DNA of 64,000 nt from Marinobacter salinisoli (GTDB lineage: Bacteria; Pseudomonadota; Gammaproteobacteria; Pseudomonadales; Oleiphilaceae), in NCBI RefSeq assembly GCF_017301335.1, contig NZ_CP071247.1, positions 1,550,001 through 1,614,000 on the forward strand, written 5' to 3'. This document shows, one piece after another, positions 30,873-40,965 of this stretch. A model generated the notes under the pieces. It did no database searches. It was not told where the DNA came from and was given only the letters and a program-made list of their open reading frames with translations. Position numbers and translations under genes: made by a program. Each line of letters starts with the position of its first letter. Within the stretch, counting starts at the first letter, position 1.

Positions 30873-32741
30873 TTACTGGGCCTGAAGAGTTCCGGGCTCA
30901 TTGTCCATCAGGGCTTCTTCGCCGGCTGCTGATTCCAGTTCGGGCAGCAGTCTCGGTGCCCCATTCTGAAATTGCGCCCACAGTTGCTTGCGCTGAATGC
31001 TTCCTGTGTCGGTCATTGAGAGCGTGCCGGTCTGTCCCTGCAGCGTCGAGTTTTCTACCTGCCGTAACAGGGGGAGTCGCTTGCTGAGTTGCCAGGCGTC
31101 CGATCCCATGGCGAACAGACGGCCGAGTTGTCCCCGGGTGTTGCTCAGGTGCTGGTCGGCGTTGGTCTTCAGATCGCTGTCGGTCAGAATCCAGGGGATG
31201 TCGGTAAAAATGACCCGGTTAAGGTCACGGTCCCGGGCTGGATCGGGGCTGCCTTCGTAAATGATTGACGGCGAGTACACCGGGAGTTCGCCGCCGAAGT
31301 AAAAGGCGAACAGTGGCTTGAACTGCCGCGCAATGGTCGGGTCTGCCACCATGATAATGGCTTCAGCGTCCTGGCGGCGGCGGGGTTCGAACTCGATGTC
31401 CATACCGATGGTGCGCTCAACGGCGACGGCGCGATCTCTGGACACCGTAATGCCCAGCAAATCGGCGGTCACGGCCCGGAGGTTGTCTTCGCGGGAGAAG
31501 CGCTGAATATCCAGAGCGGTACTGCCATTTTCGGTCAGTCGCGTCCGGAGCGCGCTCTCGACCCGATCGCCCCACTCACCGCGGGGAATCAGTACCAGAG
31601 TGTTACGAATATTTTCGGCGCTCAGGCGGTCGGCGATTTGGCGGGCTTCATCCTCGGCAGAGAGGCCAAACTGGTAAAGTCCGTCCGGAACACGGGTGCT
31701 GGGAGGAAGGTAGTTCAGGCCCAGTGTCGGAACCGGCAGGGTGGTCATCGATCCAAGCGTGCTCAGCGCGTCTTTCTCGAGCGGGCCAACGATCAGGTCA
31801 ATGTCCTGTTCGGATAGCTTCTGGTAGATCTCGCTAAACGGCGCATCGGCGGTGTCCACTACGCGAATGTCGGTTGTGCTGTGATCGACGGACTCGTCCT
31901 GGTAGTACGCTGCGATAAAACCATCGCGAATGGCTGCCCCGGCTGTTGCGAGCGTGCCACTCAATGGTAATGCCAGGGCGATACTTTCGGGGCGGCTTTC
32001 TGCCAGGCTCGCGATCAGGCTGAGTTCGCTTGGTAATACTTGTGCCGCGGGGTGGCCGGGCCAGTCATTCTGCCAGCGACGGATCACGCGGCCCTGATCG
32101 TCCAGTTCCATGCCTGGCTGGCGTGCTGCTGCCAGTTCGAGCCAGCCCTGTTCTTCATAGCCAATGGCCACGCTGGCGGCAGCTTCCAGAGTCTGGTCCG
32201 GAACCTCTTTCAGATACATCCATACCTGATCATGAATACGCTGGGGGCTGGTGGAGCTGTCGGTCTGGCCAAGCAGAACCAGCGTCATCGCCGCCGAGAT
32301 GGGGTCGCCAGCCAGTGCAAACGTTTGTGACTGCAGGTCGGCCGCCTGTGGAATCAGCTCGGCTTCGTAACTGGTAATGCTTTGTGGGCTCAGATCCTGT
32401 GTCAGGGTTCGTGCCCACTCGCTATCGGTCAGTGCGGTTGCGCTGGCCATGGCGAGTAGTCGCTGCTGGTTCGCCAGTTCCGGTGGCAGCTGGCTCAGTT
32501 GCTGGTTCTGGAGTAAGGTGCGGGCGGCCGTATGGTCTCCGGTCTGCTGGAATTCGCTGGCGGTGCGCAACAGATAGCGTTGGGCGGTTTCGCGGTTCGC
32601 TTCCTGCTCTGCCAGCTCCAGTGCCTGTTCCGGTGTCTGCGCAGTGTGGGACTGCAAATTGACGCCAGCGCAGCCGGCCGATAGCAGGGCCATGGTAAAA
32701 GCGGTGGCGAGGGCTCGGTGGTGGATGCGGGTTCTGATCAT
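30873..32741 (-). CDS. lpoA: Penicillin-binding protein activator LpoA
   Basis: LpoA is an outer-membrane lipoprotein that reaches through the periplasm to stimulate the transpeptidase of PBP1A. The 622-residue protein has a lipoprotein signal peptide (LLSAGC, Cys about 24), an N-terminal helical TPR-like domain (about 30-250), and a C-terminal domain with a periplasmic-binding-protein fold (IALALPLSGTLATAGAAIRDGFIAAYY, then DLIVGPLEKDALS). I chose the ATG at 32741 because it begins the signal peptide; an earlier in-frame start would precede it with 33 unrelated residues. It diverges from rsmI. Confidence 0.92.
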   Translation of the reverse strand: MIRTRIHHRALATAFTMALLSAGCAGVNLQSHTAQTPEQALELAEQEANRETAQRYLLRTASEFQQTGDHTAARTLLQNQQLSQLPPELANQQRLLAMASATALTDSEWARTLTQDLSPQSITSYEAELIPQAADLQSQTFALAGDPISAAMTLVLLGQTDSSTSPQRIHDQVWMYLKEVPDQTLEAAASVAIGYEEQGWLELAAARQPGMELDDQGRVIRRWQNDWPGHPAAQVLPSELSLIASLAESRPESIALALPLSGTLATAGAAIRDGFIAAYYQDESVDHSTTDIRVVDTADAPFSEIYQKLSEQDIDLIVGPLEKDALSTLGSMTTLPVPTLGLNYLPPSTRVPDGLYQFGLSAEDEARQIADRLSAENIRNTLVLIPRGEWGDRVESALRTRLTENGSTALDIQRFSREDNLRAVTADLLGITVSRDRAVAVERTIGMDIEFEPRRRQDAEAIIMVADPTIARQFKPLFAFYFGGELPVYSPSIIYEGSPDPARDRDLNRVIFTDIPWILTDSDLKTNADQHLSNTRGQLGRLFAMGSDAWQLSKRLPLLRQVENSTLQGQTGTLSMTDTGSIQRKQLWAQFQNGAPRLLPELESAAGEEALMDNEPGTLQAQ

Positions 32742-32873
32742 GGCAGGCTCTGGATACTCCGGATAATTGGGCTTGTGGCACCGTTCTAACGGTGGCAAGT
32801 TTAACAGTTCCCGAATCGATTCACATGACGTTCGTGTCATCGTGTAGCTTAAAGCAACAGTGGGGCGTAAACA

Positions 32874-33761
32874 TTGAGTTCAAAGGCGGAAAGGCCGGAA
32901 AAGCAAGCGGCGCAGGCACAGGGTACGCTCTACATTGTGGCGACGCCCATAGGCAATCTGGATGACCTGTCACCGCGGGCTACCCGGACGTTGGCGTCGG
33001 TGGACGTAGTGGCTGCGGAGGACACCCGGCACAGTGGCCGGCTTCTGCAGCACCTGGGTATCCAGAAGCGGATGATTGCGCTGCATGATCACAATGAAAA
33101 GGATCGTGCTGAGGCGCTGATCAGCTATCTCGACAAAGGCCATGACGTGGCACTGATATCCGATGCCGGCACGCCTTTGATTTCCGATCCCGGGTATGTC
33201 CTGGTGCGCATTGCCCGAGAGCGCGGATTCCGTGTCAGTCCGGTGCCGGGCCCTTGCGCTCTGGTGGCGGCGCTCAGTGCGGCCGGCTTGCCGACGGATC
33301 GCTTCCTGTTTGCGGGTTTTTTGCCGGCCAAGCGCAGTGGCCGGCGATCGGCGCTGGATGCTCTGCGTCGTGAAACGGCGACTCTGGTGTTCTACGAATC
33401 GCCTCATCGGATTATGGATGCCGTCTCCGATATGGAGGCAGTGTTTGGCGAGGCACGAGAGTTGGTGCTCGGGCGTGAGCTCACCAAAACCTTCGAAACG
33501 TTTTACGCAGGATCGATCACTGAGGTGCGGCAACAGCTGGAGGTGGATCCCCATGGTAGTCGCGGCGAGTTTGTGGTGATGGTTCGCGGAGCAGAGTCGG
33601 CGGCGGCTGCGGGTGCGGAGTCCGCGCTTGATGTTGATCGCCTTTTGCAGTTGTTATTGCCGGAGTTGCCGGTCAAGAAAGTGGCCAAGGTGGTGGCAGA
33701 ACTGTCGGGCCAGTCGAAAAATGAGTTGTACCAGCGGGCGCTTGAATTGAAAGACGATTAA
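32874..33761 (+). CDS. rsmI: 16S rRNA (cytidine1402-2'-O)-methyltransferase RsmI
   Basis: RsmI methylates the 2'-OH of C1402 in the 16S decoding centre, next to the base methylated by RsmH. Both genes lie close together here. The 295-residue protein has the tetrapyrrole-methylase fold with GTLYIVATPIGNLDDLSPRA near residue 17, AAEDTRHSGRLL, and SDAGTPLISDPG. It appears to start at a TTG (32874), since no ATG or GTG with a ribosome site lies before the conserved domain. GGGGCG is about 9 bases upstream. It diverges from lpoA across 132 bases. Confidence 0.94.
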   Translation: MSSKAERPEKQAAQAQGTLYIVATPIGNLDDLSPRATRTLASVDVVAAEDTRHSGRLLQHLGIQKRMIALHDHNEKDRAEALISYLDKGHDVALISDAGTPLISDPGYVLVRIARERGFRVSPVPGPCALVAALSAAGLPTDRFLFAGFLPAKRSGRRSALDALRRETATLVFYESPHRIMDAVSDMEAVFGEARELVLGRELTKTFETFYAGSITEVRQQLEVDPHGSRGEFVVMVRGAESAAAAGAESALDVDRLLQLLLPELPVKKVAKVVAELSGQSKNELYQRALELKDD

Positions 33762-33780
33762 ATACTCGCGCGACTTTCGC

Positions 33781-33809
33781 TTGCAAGGCTCCGGTGGCCG
33801 GAGTATCGT
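33781..33809 (+). promoter_or_regulatory. rnpB promoter
   Basis: TTGCAA (33781-33786), a 17-base spacer and TATCGT (33804-33809) lie 7 bases before the predicted 5' end of RNase P RNA, as a direct promoter should. Confidence 0.7.
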
Positions 33810-33816
33810 CTCGCCC

Positions 33817-34164
33817 GAGCTCGCCAGACAGTCGCCGCCGGTTTATCCGGGGGAGGAAAGTCCGGGCTCCGCAGGGCAAGGTGCCAGGTAACGCCTGGGC
33901 GGCGCGAGCCGACGGAAAGTGCAACAGAGAGTATACCGCCTAAGCGCCTCTTGGCGCCGGTAAGGGTGAAATGGTGCGGTAAGAGCGCACCGCGTGGCTG
34001 GCAACAGTCCACGGCGATGGTAAACCCCACCTGGAGCAAGACCAAATAGGAATCCAATGGCGTGGCCCGCGCTGGATTCGGGTAGGTTGCTTGAGACCTG
34101 TGGTGACGCAGGTCCTAGATGAATGACTGTCCACGACAGAACCCGGCTTATCGGCGAGCTCACT
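33817..34164 (+). ncRNA. rnpB: RNase P RNA, bacterial type A
   Basis: This is the catalytic RNA of RNase P, which trims the 5' ends of tRNA precursors. The terminal stem pairs GAGCTCGCC (33817-33825) with GGCGAGCTC (34153-34161). Conserved blocks are GAGGAAAGTCCGGGC (33853-33867), GCCAGGTAACGCC, GGTAAGGGTGAAA (about 33959) and ACAGAACCCGGCTTA (about 34136-34150). It lies between rsmI and mraZ, as in Pseudomonas. The 3' end is placed from the stem and could differ by a few bases. Confidence 0.96.
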
Positions 34165-34380
34165 CCCCTCCAATCTTCGCGATGATGCGACATGCGTCTT
34201 TTGAAGACAGTTCTCAATATAGCCAAAAATTCTTGAAGCTCACCTTGTACGTTCGTTTTATTCTGCAGGTGACTGATTTTTATTGCTTTCTCTACTCTGT
34301 TTTTCTCTTTCTCCTGAACCTGGTTCTGTAACTTATTGTCTTAAGTGGGTTTTTTTGTGGTGTGACGCCATTTCCGGCGC
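34165..34380. other. Gap between rnpB and the mraZ promoter
   Basis: An AT-rich stretch without a gene or a clear rnpB terminator. Near its end, GTGGG (34345-34349) and GTGG (34357-34360) 12 bases apart resemble the MraZ repeats downstream, but their spacing does not fit. Confidence 0.5.
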
Positions 34381-34409
34381 TTGCATTGTATAGGGTTGGT
34401 TTCTATAGT
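34381..34409 (+). promoter_or_regulatory. Promoter of the dcw cluster (Pmra)
   Basis: TTGCAT (34381-34386), a 17-base spacer and TATAGT (34404-34409). It lies 70 bases before mraZ, with the MraZ operator just downstream. Confidence 0.75.
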
Positions 34410-34417
34410 GTGCAAAA

Positions 34418-34451
34418 GTGGGAAAAAGTGGTTTCCAGTGGTTTTTTGTGG
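34418..34451 (+). promoter_or_regulatory. MraZ operator: four GTGG repeats at 10-base spacing
   Basis: GTGG occurs at 34418, 34428, 34438 and 34448. Ten-base periodic TGGG-type repeats downstream of the mra promoter are the known MraZ binding site in E. coli and other bacteria. Here only the first is a full TGGG; the others read TGGT or TGGA. MraZ binding would repress its own cluster. Confidence 0.8.
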
Positions 34452-34478
34452 ATTCTAGCAGCTCAAAAGACGGTATAA

Positions 34479-34931
34479 ATGAGCAGATTTCTGGGCAGTC
34501 ATGCCATCAACATGGATGCGAAGGGGCGCCTGGCGATCCCCTCCAAGGTGCGAGAAGAGCTCGCACAGCTCTGTGGTGGCCGCATTGTAGTGACTGCTAA
34601 CGCAGACGAAGAGCGGTGTCTGCTCATTTACCCCGAGCCCGAATGGGAGGAGCTGCGCCCCAAGATTGAGGCGTTGCCGAACATGAATAGGGCTGCGCGT
34701 CGCCTGCAGCGGCTGCTGCTCGGAAACGCGGCACCCATGGAATTGGACTCGGCCGGGCGGATTTTAGTTCCGCCCACGCTCAGAAGTTATGCCCATCTAG
34801 AGAAAAAACTCATGCTTATTGGCCAGGGAAAGAAACTGGAGCTTTGGAGTGAAGAGCGCTGGTTCGCCTGGCTCGATGAGTCATCGGACGATGATGACAT
34901 GCCGCCTGAAATGGAGGCGCTCAGCCTATGA
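34479..34931 (+). CDS. mraZ: Transcriptional regulator MraZ
   Basis: MraZ is a ring-forming DNA-binding protein that represses the dcw cluster by binding repeats before its own gene. The 150-residue protein has two AbrB-like SpoVT/MraZ domains, each with the core motif: [14 protein letters not shown] (13-26) and [13 protein letters not shown] (about 89-101). The repeats just upstream support autoregulation. The stop overlaps the rsmH start by 4 bases (ATGA). Confidence 0.96.
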   Translation: MSRFLGSHAINMDAKGRLAIPSKVREELAQLCGGRIVVTANADEERCLLIYPEPEWEELRPKIEALPNMNRAARRLQRLLLGNAAPMELDSAGRILVPPTLRSYAHLEKKLMLIGQGKKLELWSEERWFAWLDESSDDDDMPPEMEALSL

Positions 34932-35911
34932 CGGACGATCGCACCCAGAAGGAAGGGGCGGCTTTTGCTCACCGATCGGTCCTTCTGGACGCGGCGGTCG
35001 ACTATCTCGTCAGTGATCCGGAGGGCAGCTATGTCGATGGCACGTTCGGGCGTGGTGGGCATAGCCGGCTGATTCTGGAGCGCCTGAGTGAGCACGGGCA
35101 GCTGCTGGGAATTGACAAGGATCCCGAGGCCATCCGCGCGGCGGAGCAGTTGGCGGCAGGTGATGCCCGGTTTGCGTGGTTTCACGGTTCCTTTGCGGAT
35201 CTCGATCAGGCACTGCAGTCGCGTAGCTGGGAAACAGTGAGCGGAGTGTTAATGGACCTGGGAGTGTCTTCTCCACAGCTAGACGATGCCTCCCGCGGCT
35301 TCAGCTTTCTGCGCGATGGACCACTGGATATGCGCATGGATCCGACCCAATCCCCGAGTGCGGCTCAGTGGCTGGCCGAGGCGGATGAAGCGGATATCGC
35401 CGATGTGCTCTGGCGCTATGGCGAAGAGCGGTTTTCCCGGCGAATTGCCCGAATGGTGGTTGCCCGTCGCGATGAGGAGCCGCTCGAAACTACCCGCGCA
35501 CTGGCCGAGCTGGTGTCGGAGGCGGTGCCTAAAAAGGAAAAGCACAAACACCCGGCGACCCGGACATTTCAGGCGATTCGCATCTTTATCAACCGCGAAC
35601 TGGAAGACCTGGAGCGGGGACTCAAGATCGCTGCAGAGCGCTTGTTGCCTGGCGGTCGCCTGGTGGTGATCAGTTTTCATTCGCTTGAGGATCGGGTCGT
35701 CAAGCGTTTTATGCGGGACCTCGCAAAGGGGCCGAGGATGCCCAAAGGCGTGCCGGTCACTGCGGAGCAGGAAGCTTCTGAGTTCCGGTTGGTTGGCAAG
35801 GCCATGAAGGCCAGTGCTGGCGAAATCAACGACAACGTACGCGCCAGAAGTGCGGTCATGAGAGTACTTGAGCGCGTTAAGAACGATAAGAGTCCACAGG
35901 GGGTGGCTTGA
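34928..35911 (+). CDS. rsmH: 16S rRNA (cytosine1402-N4)-methyltransferase RsmH
   Basis: RsmH methylates N4 of C1402 in 16S rRNA, complementing RsmI. The 327-residue protein has the class I SAM-binding motif [16 protein letters not shown] (34-49), [10 protein letters not shown] and the MraW-specific block [35 protein letters not shown] and the late [15 protein letters not shown] are also present. It overlaps mraZ by 4 bases and ftsL by one. Confidence 0.97.
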   Translation: MTDDRTQKEGAAFAHRSVLLDAAVDYLVSDPEGSYVDGTFGRGGHSRLILERLSEHGQLLGIDKDPEAIRAAEQLAAGDARFAWFHGSFADLDQALQSRSWETVSGVLMDLGVSSPQLDDASRGFSFLRDGPLDMRMDPTQSPSAAQWLAEADEADIADVLWRYGEERFSRRIARMVVARRDEEPLETTRALAELVSEAVPKKEKHKHPATRTFQAIRIFINRELEDLERGLKIAAERLLPGGRLVVISFHSLEDRVVKRFMRDLAKGPRMPKGVPVTAEQEASEFRLVGKAMKASAGEINDNVRARSAVMRVLERVKNDKSPQGVA

Positions 35912-36315
35912 TGGGTGCTGTAGCCATAGAGCAGCCTGCAAAGGCCGCTAGGTCAAGCAAACTACGGGTTCGAGACGGTGTTGCGACGGCTGTCCGTATT
36001 TCCCGGCAGGTCTTTGGTGCGACCAGGGAGCGGAGCGTGGTTGTGTCACTGGCGTTGGTGGTGGTGCTGGTTGCATCATCCATCGGCGTTGTCGTGAGTG
36101 CCCATCAAAACCGTGAGCTTTTTAATACGCTGTCCCAACTACAGAACGAGCGCGACCTCTATCAGCGGGAATGGAGTCAGTTGCTGTTGGAGCAAAGCGC
36201 CCTGAGTGCCCATGGCAGGGTCGAAAAGCTGGCTGCGGAACGCTTCAGCATGGTGGTTCCGGGGCGTGAGGATATTGTTTTGGTGCCAATGGCTGCACCT
36301 GTATACCAAAAATAA
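35911..36315 (+). CDS. ftsL: Cell division protein FtsL
   Basis: FtsL is a bitopic divisome protein that forms a complex with FtsB and FtsQ and activates FtsW-FtsI. The 134-residue protein has a cytoplasmic N-terminus, one membrane helix (SVVVSLALVVVLVASSIGVVVSA, about 43-65) and a periplasmic coiled coil (HQNRELFNTLSQLQNERDLYQREWSQLLLEQ). The final region AAERFSMVVPGREDIVLV is the usual FtsL end. The ATG overlaps the rsmH stop (TGATG). Assignment rests on architecture and position, since FtsL sequences vary widely. Confidence 0.92.
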   Translation: MGAVAIEQPAKAARSSKLRVRDGVATAVRISRQVFGATRERSVVVSLALVVVLVASSIGVVVSAHQNRELFNTLSQLQNERDLYQREWSQLLLEQSALSAHGRVEKLAAERFSMVVPGREDIVLVPMAAPVYQK

Positions 36316-36339
36316 ATTGCGATAATAACAATCGTCGGG

Positions 36340-38088
36340 GTGGTTGATTTGTCCGGTCAGGGAACAACAACGACATGGAGTCAGCGGCTCGCGTCCGGCT
36401 TGAAGGCCTGGCGCTACGGCTCCGTGCTGGGTGTTTTCCTGCTGGTGGTGGGCATGCTCGGCTGGCGTCTGGTTGACCTCCACGTCGTTGATAACGAGTT
36501 TCTCCGCAAGCAGGGCGATGTCCGTACGATTCGCGTGGAAACCATCGACGCGCACCGCGGCGTTATCTCCGATCGCCACGGCGAACCACTGGCCGTCAGT
36601 ACGCCCGTCCAGACCATCTGGGCAAACCCTTCTGAAATCGATTCCGATCAGGAACGTCTGACGCATCTGGCGCGCATGCTTGGTCTGAATGAGGCAAGCC
36701 TGCGCAAGCGCCTGAAGCAATATGCCGGCAAGGAGTTTATTTACCTGCGCCGGAAAGTGCAGCCCGGACTCGCGAGAAAGGTGGCAGAGCTCGACATCGA
36801 CGGCGTCTATGCCCGTCAGGAATACCGTCGTTACTACCCGGCCAGCGAAGTGACCGCTCACGTTGTCGGGTTCACCAATATCGACGAGCGTGGCCAGGAA
36901 GGTATGGAGCTGGCCTATAACCAGTGGCTTTCAGGCGAGCCCGGTAAAAAGAGAGTGCTCAAGGACAATCGCGGCAGGATCATCAAAGACCTGACGCTGA
37001 TCCGCGATGCGCGACCCGGAAACGCTCTTCAGCTGAGTATCGACTTGCGGCTTCAGTACCTTGCCTATCGTGAGCTGAAGGCGGTAGTGAAAGCTCACAA
37101 GGCCCGGGGTGGCACACTGGTGATGCTCGACTCGGACACCGGCGAGGTCCTGGCCATGGTGAATCAGGGGGCTTACAACCCGAACGACCGCAGCCAGCTA
37201 GCTCCGGAAAACTTGAGAAACAAGGCGATCACGGATCTGTTTGAACCCGGATCGACGATGAAGCCGATAACCATGGCGGCGGCGCTGGAGTCGGGCAAAT
37301 ACAGGATGGAAACGACGATCGACACGGCGCCGGGGTTCCGGCGCTTTGGTCGTTTTACGATTCGGGATCACCGCAATTATGGAGTGATTGACCTGACCGA
37401 TATCATTGCCAAGTCCAGCAATGTGGGTATCAGCAAGATCGCCACCGATATCGGTGGCGATGTGATTCGCGATCTGTATAGCCGGCTGGGGATTGGCCAG
37501 CCTACCGGGATCGGTTTCCCAGGTGAGGCTGTGGGTGTATTGCCGTCCCCCCCGAAGTGGCGGCCGGTCGAAGAAGCAACCCTGTCGTATGGATACGGCA
37601 TGAGCGTTAACGCCTTACAGCTGGCGCAGGCGTATATGGTTATTGCCAACGGAGGCATCCGCTACCCCTTGAGCCTGATCAAGCTGGAAGGAGAGCCGCT
37701 GGGACAGCGGGTTATTTCTGAACGAGTGACTCACGAAGTCCGCGGCATGCTGCGAGAAGTGGTCGAAAACGGTACCGGAAAACGCGCCCAGCCCGGTTTT
37801 TATTCGGCTGGCGGCAAGACAGGAACGGTGCACCTGGTGGGTGATCACGGCTATCAAGACAGCGAGTACAAAGCAATATTTGCCGGCATGGCACCGATTG
37901 ATAATCCCAGAATTGTTGCCGTTGTGGCAGTCGATGCGCCGCAATCAGGAGAGTACTATGGTGGTGAGGTGGCCGCGCCGGTCTTCTCGCGGGTTATGAG
38001 TGATGCGCTCCGCCTGTTGAACGTTAAGCCCGAGCTTGAGGTCGGCGGTGCTGTAACGGCCGGACATCTGGCGGGGGCGCGAGGGTAA
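36340..38088 (+). CDS. ftsI: Peptidoglycan D,D-transpeptidase FtsI (PBP3)
   Basis: FtsI cross-links septal peptidoglycan with FtsW. The 582-residue class B penicillin-binding protein has one N-terminal membrane helix (about 29-47) and a pedestal domain. The transpeptidase domain has the catalytic Ser in STMK (305-308), SSN (359-361) and KTG (493-495). Start choice is uncertain: a GTG at 36340 has little ribosome site, while an in-frame TTG at 36349 has GGGGTGG about 5 bases upstream. Either leaves the membrane helix intact. Confidence 0.96.
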   Translation: MVDLSGQGTTTTWSQRLASGLKAWRYGSVLGVFLLVVGMLGWRLVDLHVVDNEFLRKQGDVRTIRVETIDAHRGVISDRHGEPLAVSTPVQTIWANPSEIDSDQERLTHLARMLGLNEASLRKRLKQYAGKEFIYLRRKVQPGLARKVAELDIDGVYARQEYRRYYPASEVTAHVVGFTNIDERGQEGMELAYNQWLSGEPGKKRVLKDNRGRIIKDLTLIRDARPGNALQLSIDLRLQYLAYRELKAVVKAHKARGGTLVMLDSDTGEVLAMVNQGAYNPNDRSQLAPENLRNKAITDLFEPGSTMKPITMAAALESGKYRMETTIDTAPGFRRFGRFTIRDHRNYGVIDLTDIIAKSSNVGISKIATDIGGDVIRDLYSRLGIGQPTGIGFPGEAVGVLPSPPKWRPVEEATLSYGYGMSVNALQLAQAYMVIANGGIRYPLSLIKLEGEPLGQRVISERVTHEVRGMLREVVENGTGKRAQPGFYSAGGKTGTVHLVGDHGYQDSEYKAIFAGMAPIDNPRIVAVVAVDAPQSGEYYGGEVAAPVFSRVMSDALRLLNVKPELEVGGAVTAGHLAGARG

Positions 38089-38092
38089 TCCT

Positions 38093-39577
38093 ATGTGCAT
38101 CACATCGCTCAACACGCTTCTACACGACATTGTCCCCGTTCCATCGGTTTTCGATGTCACCATCCACGGTCTTAAAACCGACAGTCGGGACATAAAAGCC
38201 GGCGATGCGTTTGTCGCGCTGACCGGTAGCGCCACGCCGGCGGATCATTACGTTGATAATGCCGTTGCGGCAGGTGCCACCGTGGTGTTGCTGGAATCGG
38301 AGCAGGCCGGCGAGTGCCGTGAGCATCGCGGCGCGCTGGTGGTGCCGATCGTAGGGCTGCGTGGATTGCTGGGCCAGATTGCCGACCGGTTTTTCGAGCA
38401 TCCGTCGCAGGGCCTGGCTCTGGTAGGTGTGACCGGAACCAATGGTAAGACGTCTGTGACCCAATACGTAGCGGGCCTGCTTAACGCCACCGGGATGCCG
38501 TGCGGACTCCTCGGCACGTTGGGTTACGGAATGCCGGGTGCGCTCAAGCCGGCCACCCATACCACGCCTGATGTGGTTCGGGTAAACCGGGAACTGTCCC
38601 GAATCGTGGCCGAGGGTGGGCGTGCCGCCGTGATGGAGGTGTCGTCCCATGCCCTGGATCAGGGGCGGGTTGACGATTTGATGTTCAGGGCTGCGGTGTT
38701 CACCAACCTGACCCGGGACCACCTCGATTACCACGGCACCATGGAGGCCTATGGCGAGGCCAAGGCGAGACTGTTTTTCCGCGAGGGCCTGAACTTTGCG
38801 GTAATCAATTTTGACGATCCCTTTGGCCGGCAGCTGTACGAGCAGCTCCAAGGCCGCTGTGACCGGATTCGCTATAGTCTCCATGAGTCGCAGACTGAAC
38901 TCTGGCTGACCGAATTTGCGCCCACGGATGACGGGTTCAGGGCCTCCGTGGATGGCCTGTGGGGCGCCTTCGACATTCGCGCCCCGCTGATGGGCAGTTT
39001 TAACGCCAGCAATTTGCTGGCGGCAATGGCGACTGTGCTGAACCTCGGCGTTTCCGTCGATCAGGTGCGGCAGGCCGTGCAAACCCTTACGCCACCGCCG
39101 GGACGTCTGGAACCCTTTACCGGGGCTGACGGTGTTCGGGTTGTGGTGGATTACGCCCATACCCCGGACGCGCTGGCCAATGCCCTGTCGGCACTTAGGC
39201 CCCACGTTTCCGGCCGACTGATTTGTGTGTTCGGCTGCGGTGGCGACCGGGATTCGGGCAAGCGGCCGGAGATGGCGCGTGAAGCGGAGCAGCGCGCGGA
39301 TGTTGTGATTGTCACCGATGACAATCCGCGCAATGAGGATCCGGCAGTAATCGTCCGCGGTATTCTGGGCGGTTTGGCATCCGCAGAGCGGGCAACCGTC
39401 ATTCACGACCGGGCAGAGGCGATCCGGGCTGCTGTGCAAATGGCAGGTCCGGACGATCTGGTGCTGGTTGCGGGCAAGGGGCATGAGGCGTATCAGGAAG
39501 TGTCCGGTATTCGCCATCCCTTCAATGACGCCCAGCAGGTCGAGCTGGCGTTGAGAGAAAAAGGAGGTGCGGCATGA
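38093..39577 (+). CDS. murE: UDP-MurNAc-L-Ala-D-Glu:meso-diaminopimelate ligase
   Basis: MurE adds meso-diaminopimelate as the third residue of the peptidoglycan stem peptide. The 494-residue Mur ligase has the ATP site GVTGTNGKTSVTQ (about 114-126), the tripeptide block FTNLTRDHLDYHGTMEAYG and the specificity motif DNPRNEDP. The Arg of DNPR is characteristic of enzymes that take diaminopimelate instead of lysine. It starts 4 bases after ftsI and overlaps murF. Confidence 0.97.
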   Translation: MCITSLNTLLHDIVPVPSVFDVTIHGLKTDSRDIKAGDAFVALTGSATPADHYVDNAVAAGATVVLLESEQAGECREHRGALVVPIVGLRGLLGQIADRFFEHPSQGLALVGVTGTNGKTSVTQYVAGLLNATGMPCGLLGTLGYGMPGALKPATHTTPDVVRVNRELSRIVAEGGRAAVMEVSSHALDQGRVDDLMFRAAVFTNLTRDHLDYHGTMEAYGEAKARLFFREGLNFAVINFDDPFGRQLYEQLQGRCDRIRYSLHESQTELWLTEFAPTDDGFRASVDGLWGAFDIRAPLMGSFNASNLLAAMATVLNLGVSVDQVRQAVQTLTPPPGRLEPFTGADGVRVVVDYAHTPDALANALSALRPHVSGRLICVFGCGGDRDSGKRPEMAREAEQRADVVIVTDDNPRNEDPAVIVRGILGGLASAERATVIHDRAEAIRAAVQMAGPDDLVLVAGKGHEAYQEVSGIRHPFNDAQQVELALREKGGAA

Positions 39578-40965
39578 TGCGCGCGTTTTCCCTGCAAGAA
39601 GCTCTGGCCTGGATGGGGGCAGCCAGTGCCACCGAAGGCTTGGGTCAAATCAGCTTCACTGGCGTCTCGACAGACACCCGCGCACTGGCGCCCGGAGAGC
39701 TGTTTGTCGCGCTTCGTGGCGACAATTTCGATGGCCATCGCTTCTTGCAGAAAGCAAAGGAGCGGGGCGCGGTGGCTGCTGTCGTAGACACCGAGGATGC
39801 CCAGGTTGGGCTGCCGCAGTTGAAAGCGGCGAATACCGTCGATGCCCTGGCGAAGCTGGCGGCAGGAAACCGTGACGCCAGCTCAGCCCGACTGATTGCG
39901 GTCACGGGTAGCAGCGGCAAGACCACGGTTCGGGAAATGACCGCAGCCATTCTCTCGCGCATGGGGCCAACGTTGGCGACCAGTGGCAACCTGAATAATC
40001 ACATTGGTGTGCCGCTTACACTCTTTGGCTTGTCGCCGGAGCATCAGTACGGCGCTATCGAGCTCGGTGCCAGTGGGCTCGGGGAAATCGCCCATACCGT
40101 CAGCATTACCCGGCCCGAGGCGGTCATCCTGACCAACGCCGGCGAGGCCCACCTCGAAGGCTTTGGTAGTTACCAGAACATCGTGGTGGCGAAGGGTGAG
40201 ATCATTGATGGCGTTGCAGAAGGTGGTCTGGTCGTCCTGAACCGGGATGATCCCGCGTTCGATCAGTGGAAACAGCGGGCAGGTGATCGGCGCGTCGCCA
40301 GCGTCAGTCGCACCAACCATCCGGACGCCGACTACACCTGCGAGGCAGAAAGCGTTGACGGTGATGGTCAGCGCCTCGTTGTTAACGGGCCCGATGGCTG
40401 GTCTTGCAAGCTCCACCTTGCCCTGGCTGGGGAGCACAATCTGACCAACGTGGCACTGGCGGTTGCGGCCACCCGTGAACTCGGTGCGGATAACGATGCC
40501 ATCGTGGCCGGTCTCGGTGCATTGCAGCCGGTAAAAGGTCGTTTACAGAATCTTCATCTGACTCAGGCGCTCACGGTCATTGATGACAGTTACAATGCGA
40601 ACCCGTCGTCGATCAAAGCCGCGCTGAGTGTGCTGGCTGCGCGAGACGGGCACCGTATTGCGGTGCTGGGTGCGATGGCCGAGCTGGGGGATGATGCCCT
40701 GGCCTTGCATCGCGAGGTGGGTGAGTTCGCCCACGAGCAGAACATTGATCGCTTGCTAACCGTTGGGCCTGGCTGCGAGGGCTATGTCCAGGGATTCGGT
40801 TCGGCAGCGGAAAGTTTCCAGACTCACGACGAGGCCGTGGCGGCGATTGTTGCCAGTCGGCAGTCTCCGGTGACGGTGCTGGTGAAAGGTTCTCGCAGTT
40901 CTGCCATGGATCGCGTGGTAGAGGGGATTCGAAAAAAGGTGAATAGCTCATGCTGCTCTGGCTAA
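39574..40965 (+). CDS. murF: UDP-MurNAc-tripeptide:D-Ala-D-Ala ligase
   Basis: MurF adds D-Ala-D-Ala to complete the UDP-MurNAc-pentapeptide. The 463-residue ligase has the ATP site [13 protein letters not shown] (about 110-122), [35 protein letters not shown], and the late [17 protein letters not shown]. An almost perfect Shine-Dalgarno (AAGGAGGT) lies just before the ATG, unusual in this tightly packed cluster. It overlaps murE by 4 bases and mraY by 16. Confidence 0.97.
   Translation: MMRAFSLQEALAWMGAASATEGLGQISFTGVSTDTRALAPGELFVALRGDNFDGHRFLQKAKERGAVAAVVDTEDAQVGLPQLKAANTVDALAKLAAGNRDASSARLIAVTGSSGKTTVREMTAAILSRMGPTLATSGNLNNHIGVPLTLFGLSPEHQYGAIELGASGLGEIAHTVSITRPEAVILTNAGEAHLEGFGSYQNIVVAKGEIIDGVAEGGLVVLNRDDPAFDQWKQRAGDRRVASVSRTNHPDADYTCEAESVDGDGQRLVVNGPDGWSCKLHLALAGEHNLTNVALAVAATRELGADNDAIVAGLGALQPVKGRLQNLHLTQALTVIDDSYNANPSSIKAALSVLAARDGHRIAVLGAMAELGDDALALHREVGEFAHEQNIDRLLTVGPGCEGYVQGFGSAAESFQTHDEAVAAIVASRQSPVTVLVKGSRSSAMDRVVEGIRKKVNSSCCSG

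Noticed and set aside
32825..32840. Short palindrome ATGAC-N6-GTCAT between lpoA and rsmI
   Set aside because: Five-base arms are short enough to occur by chance and it overlaps no clear promoter.
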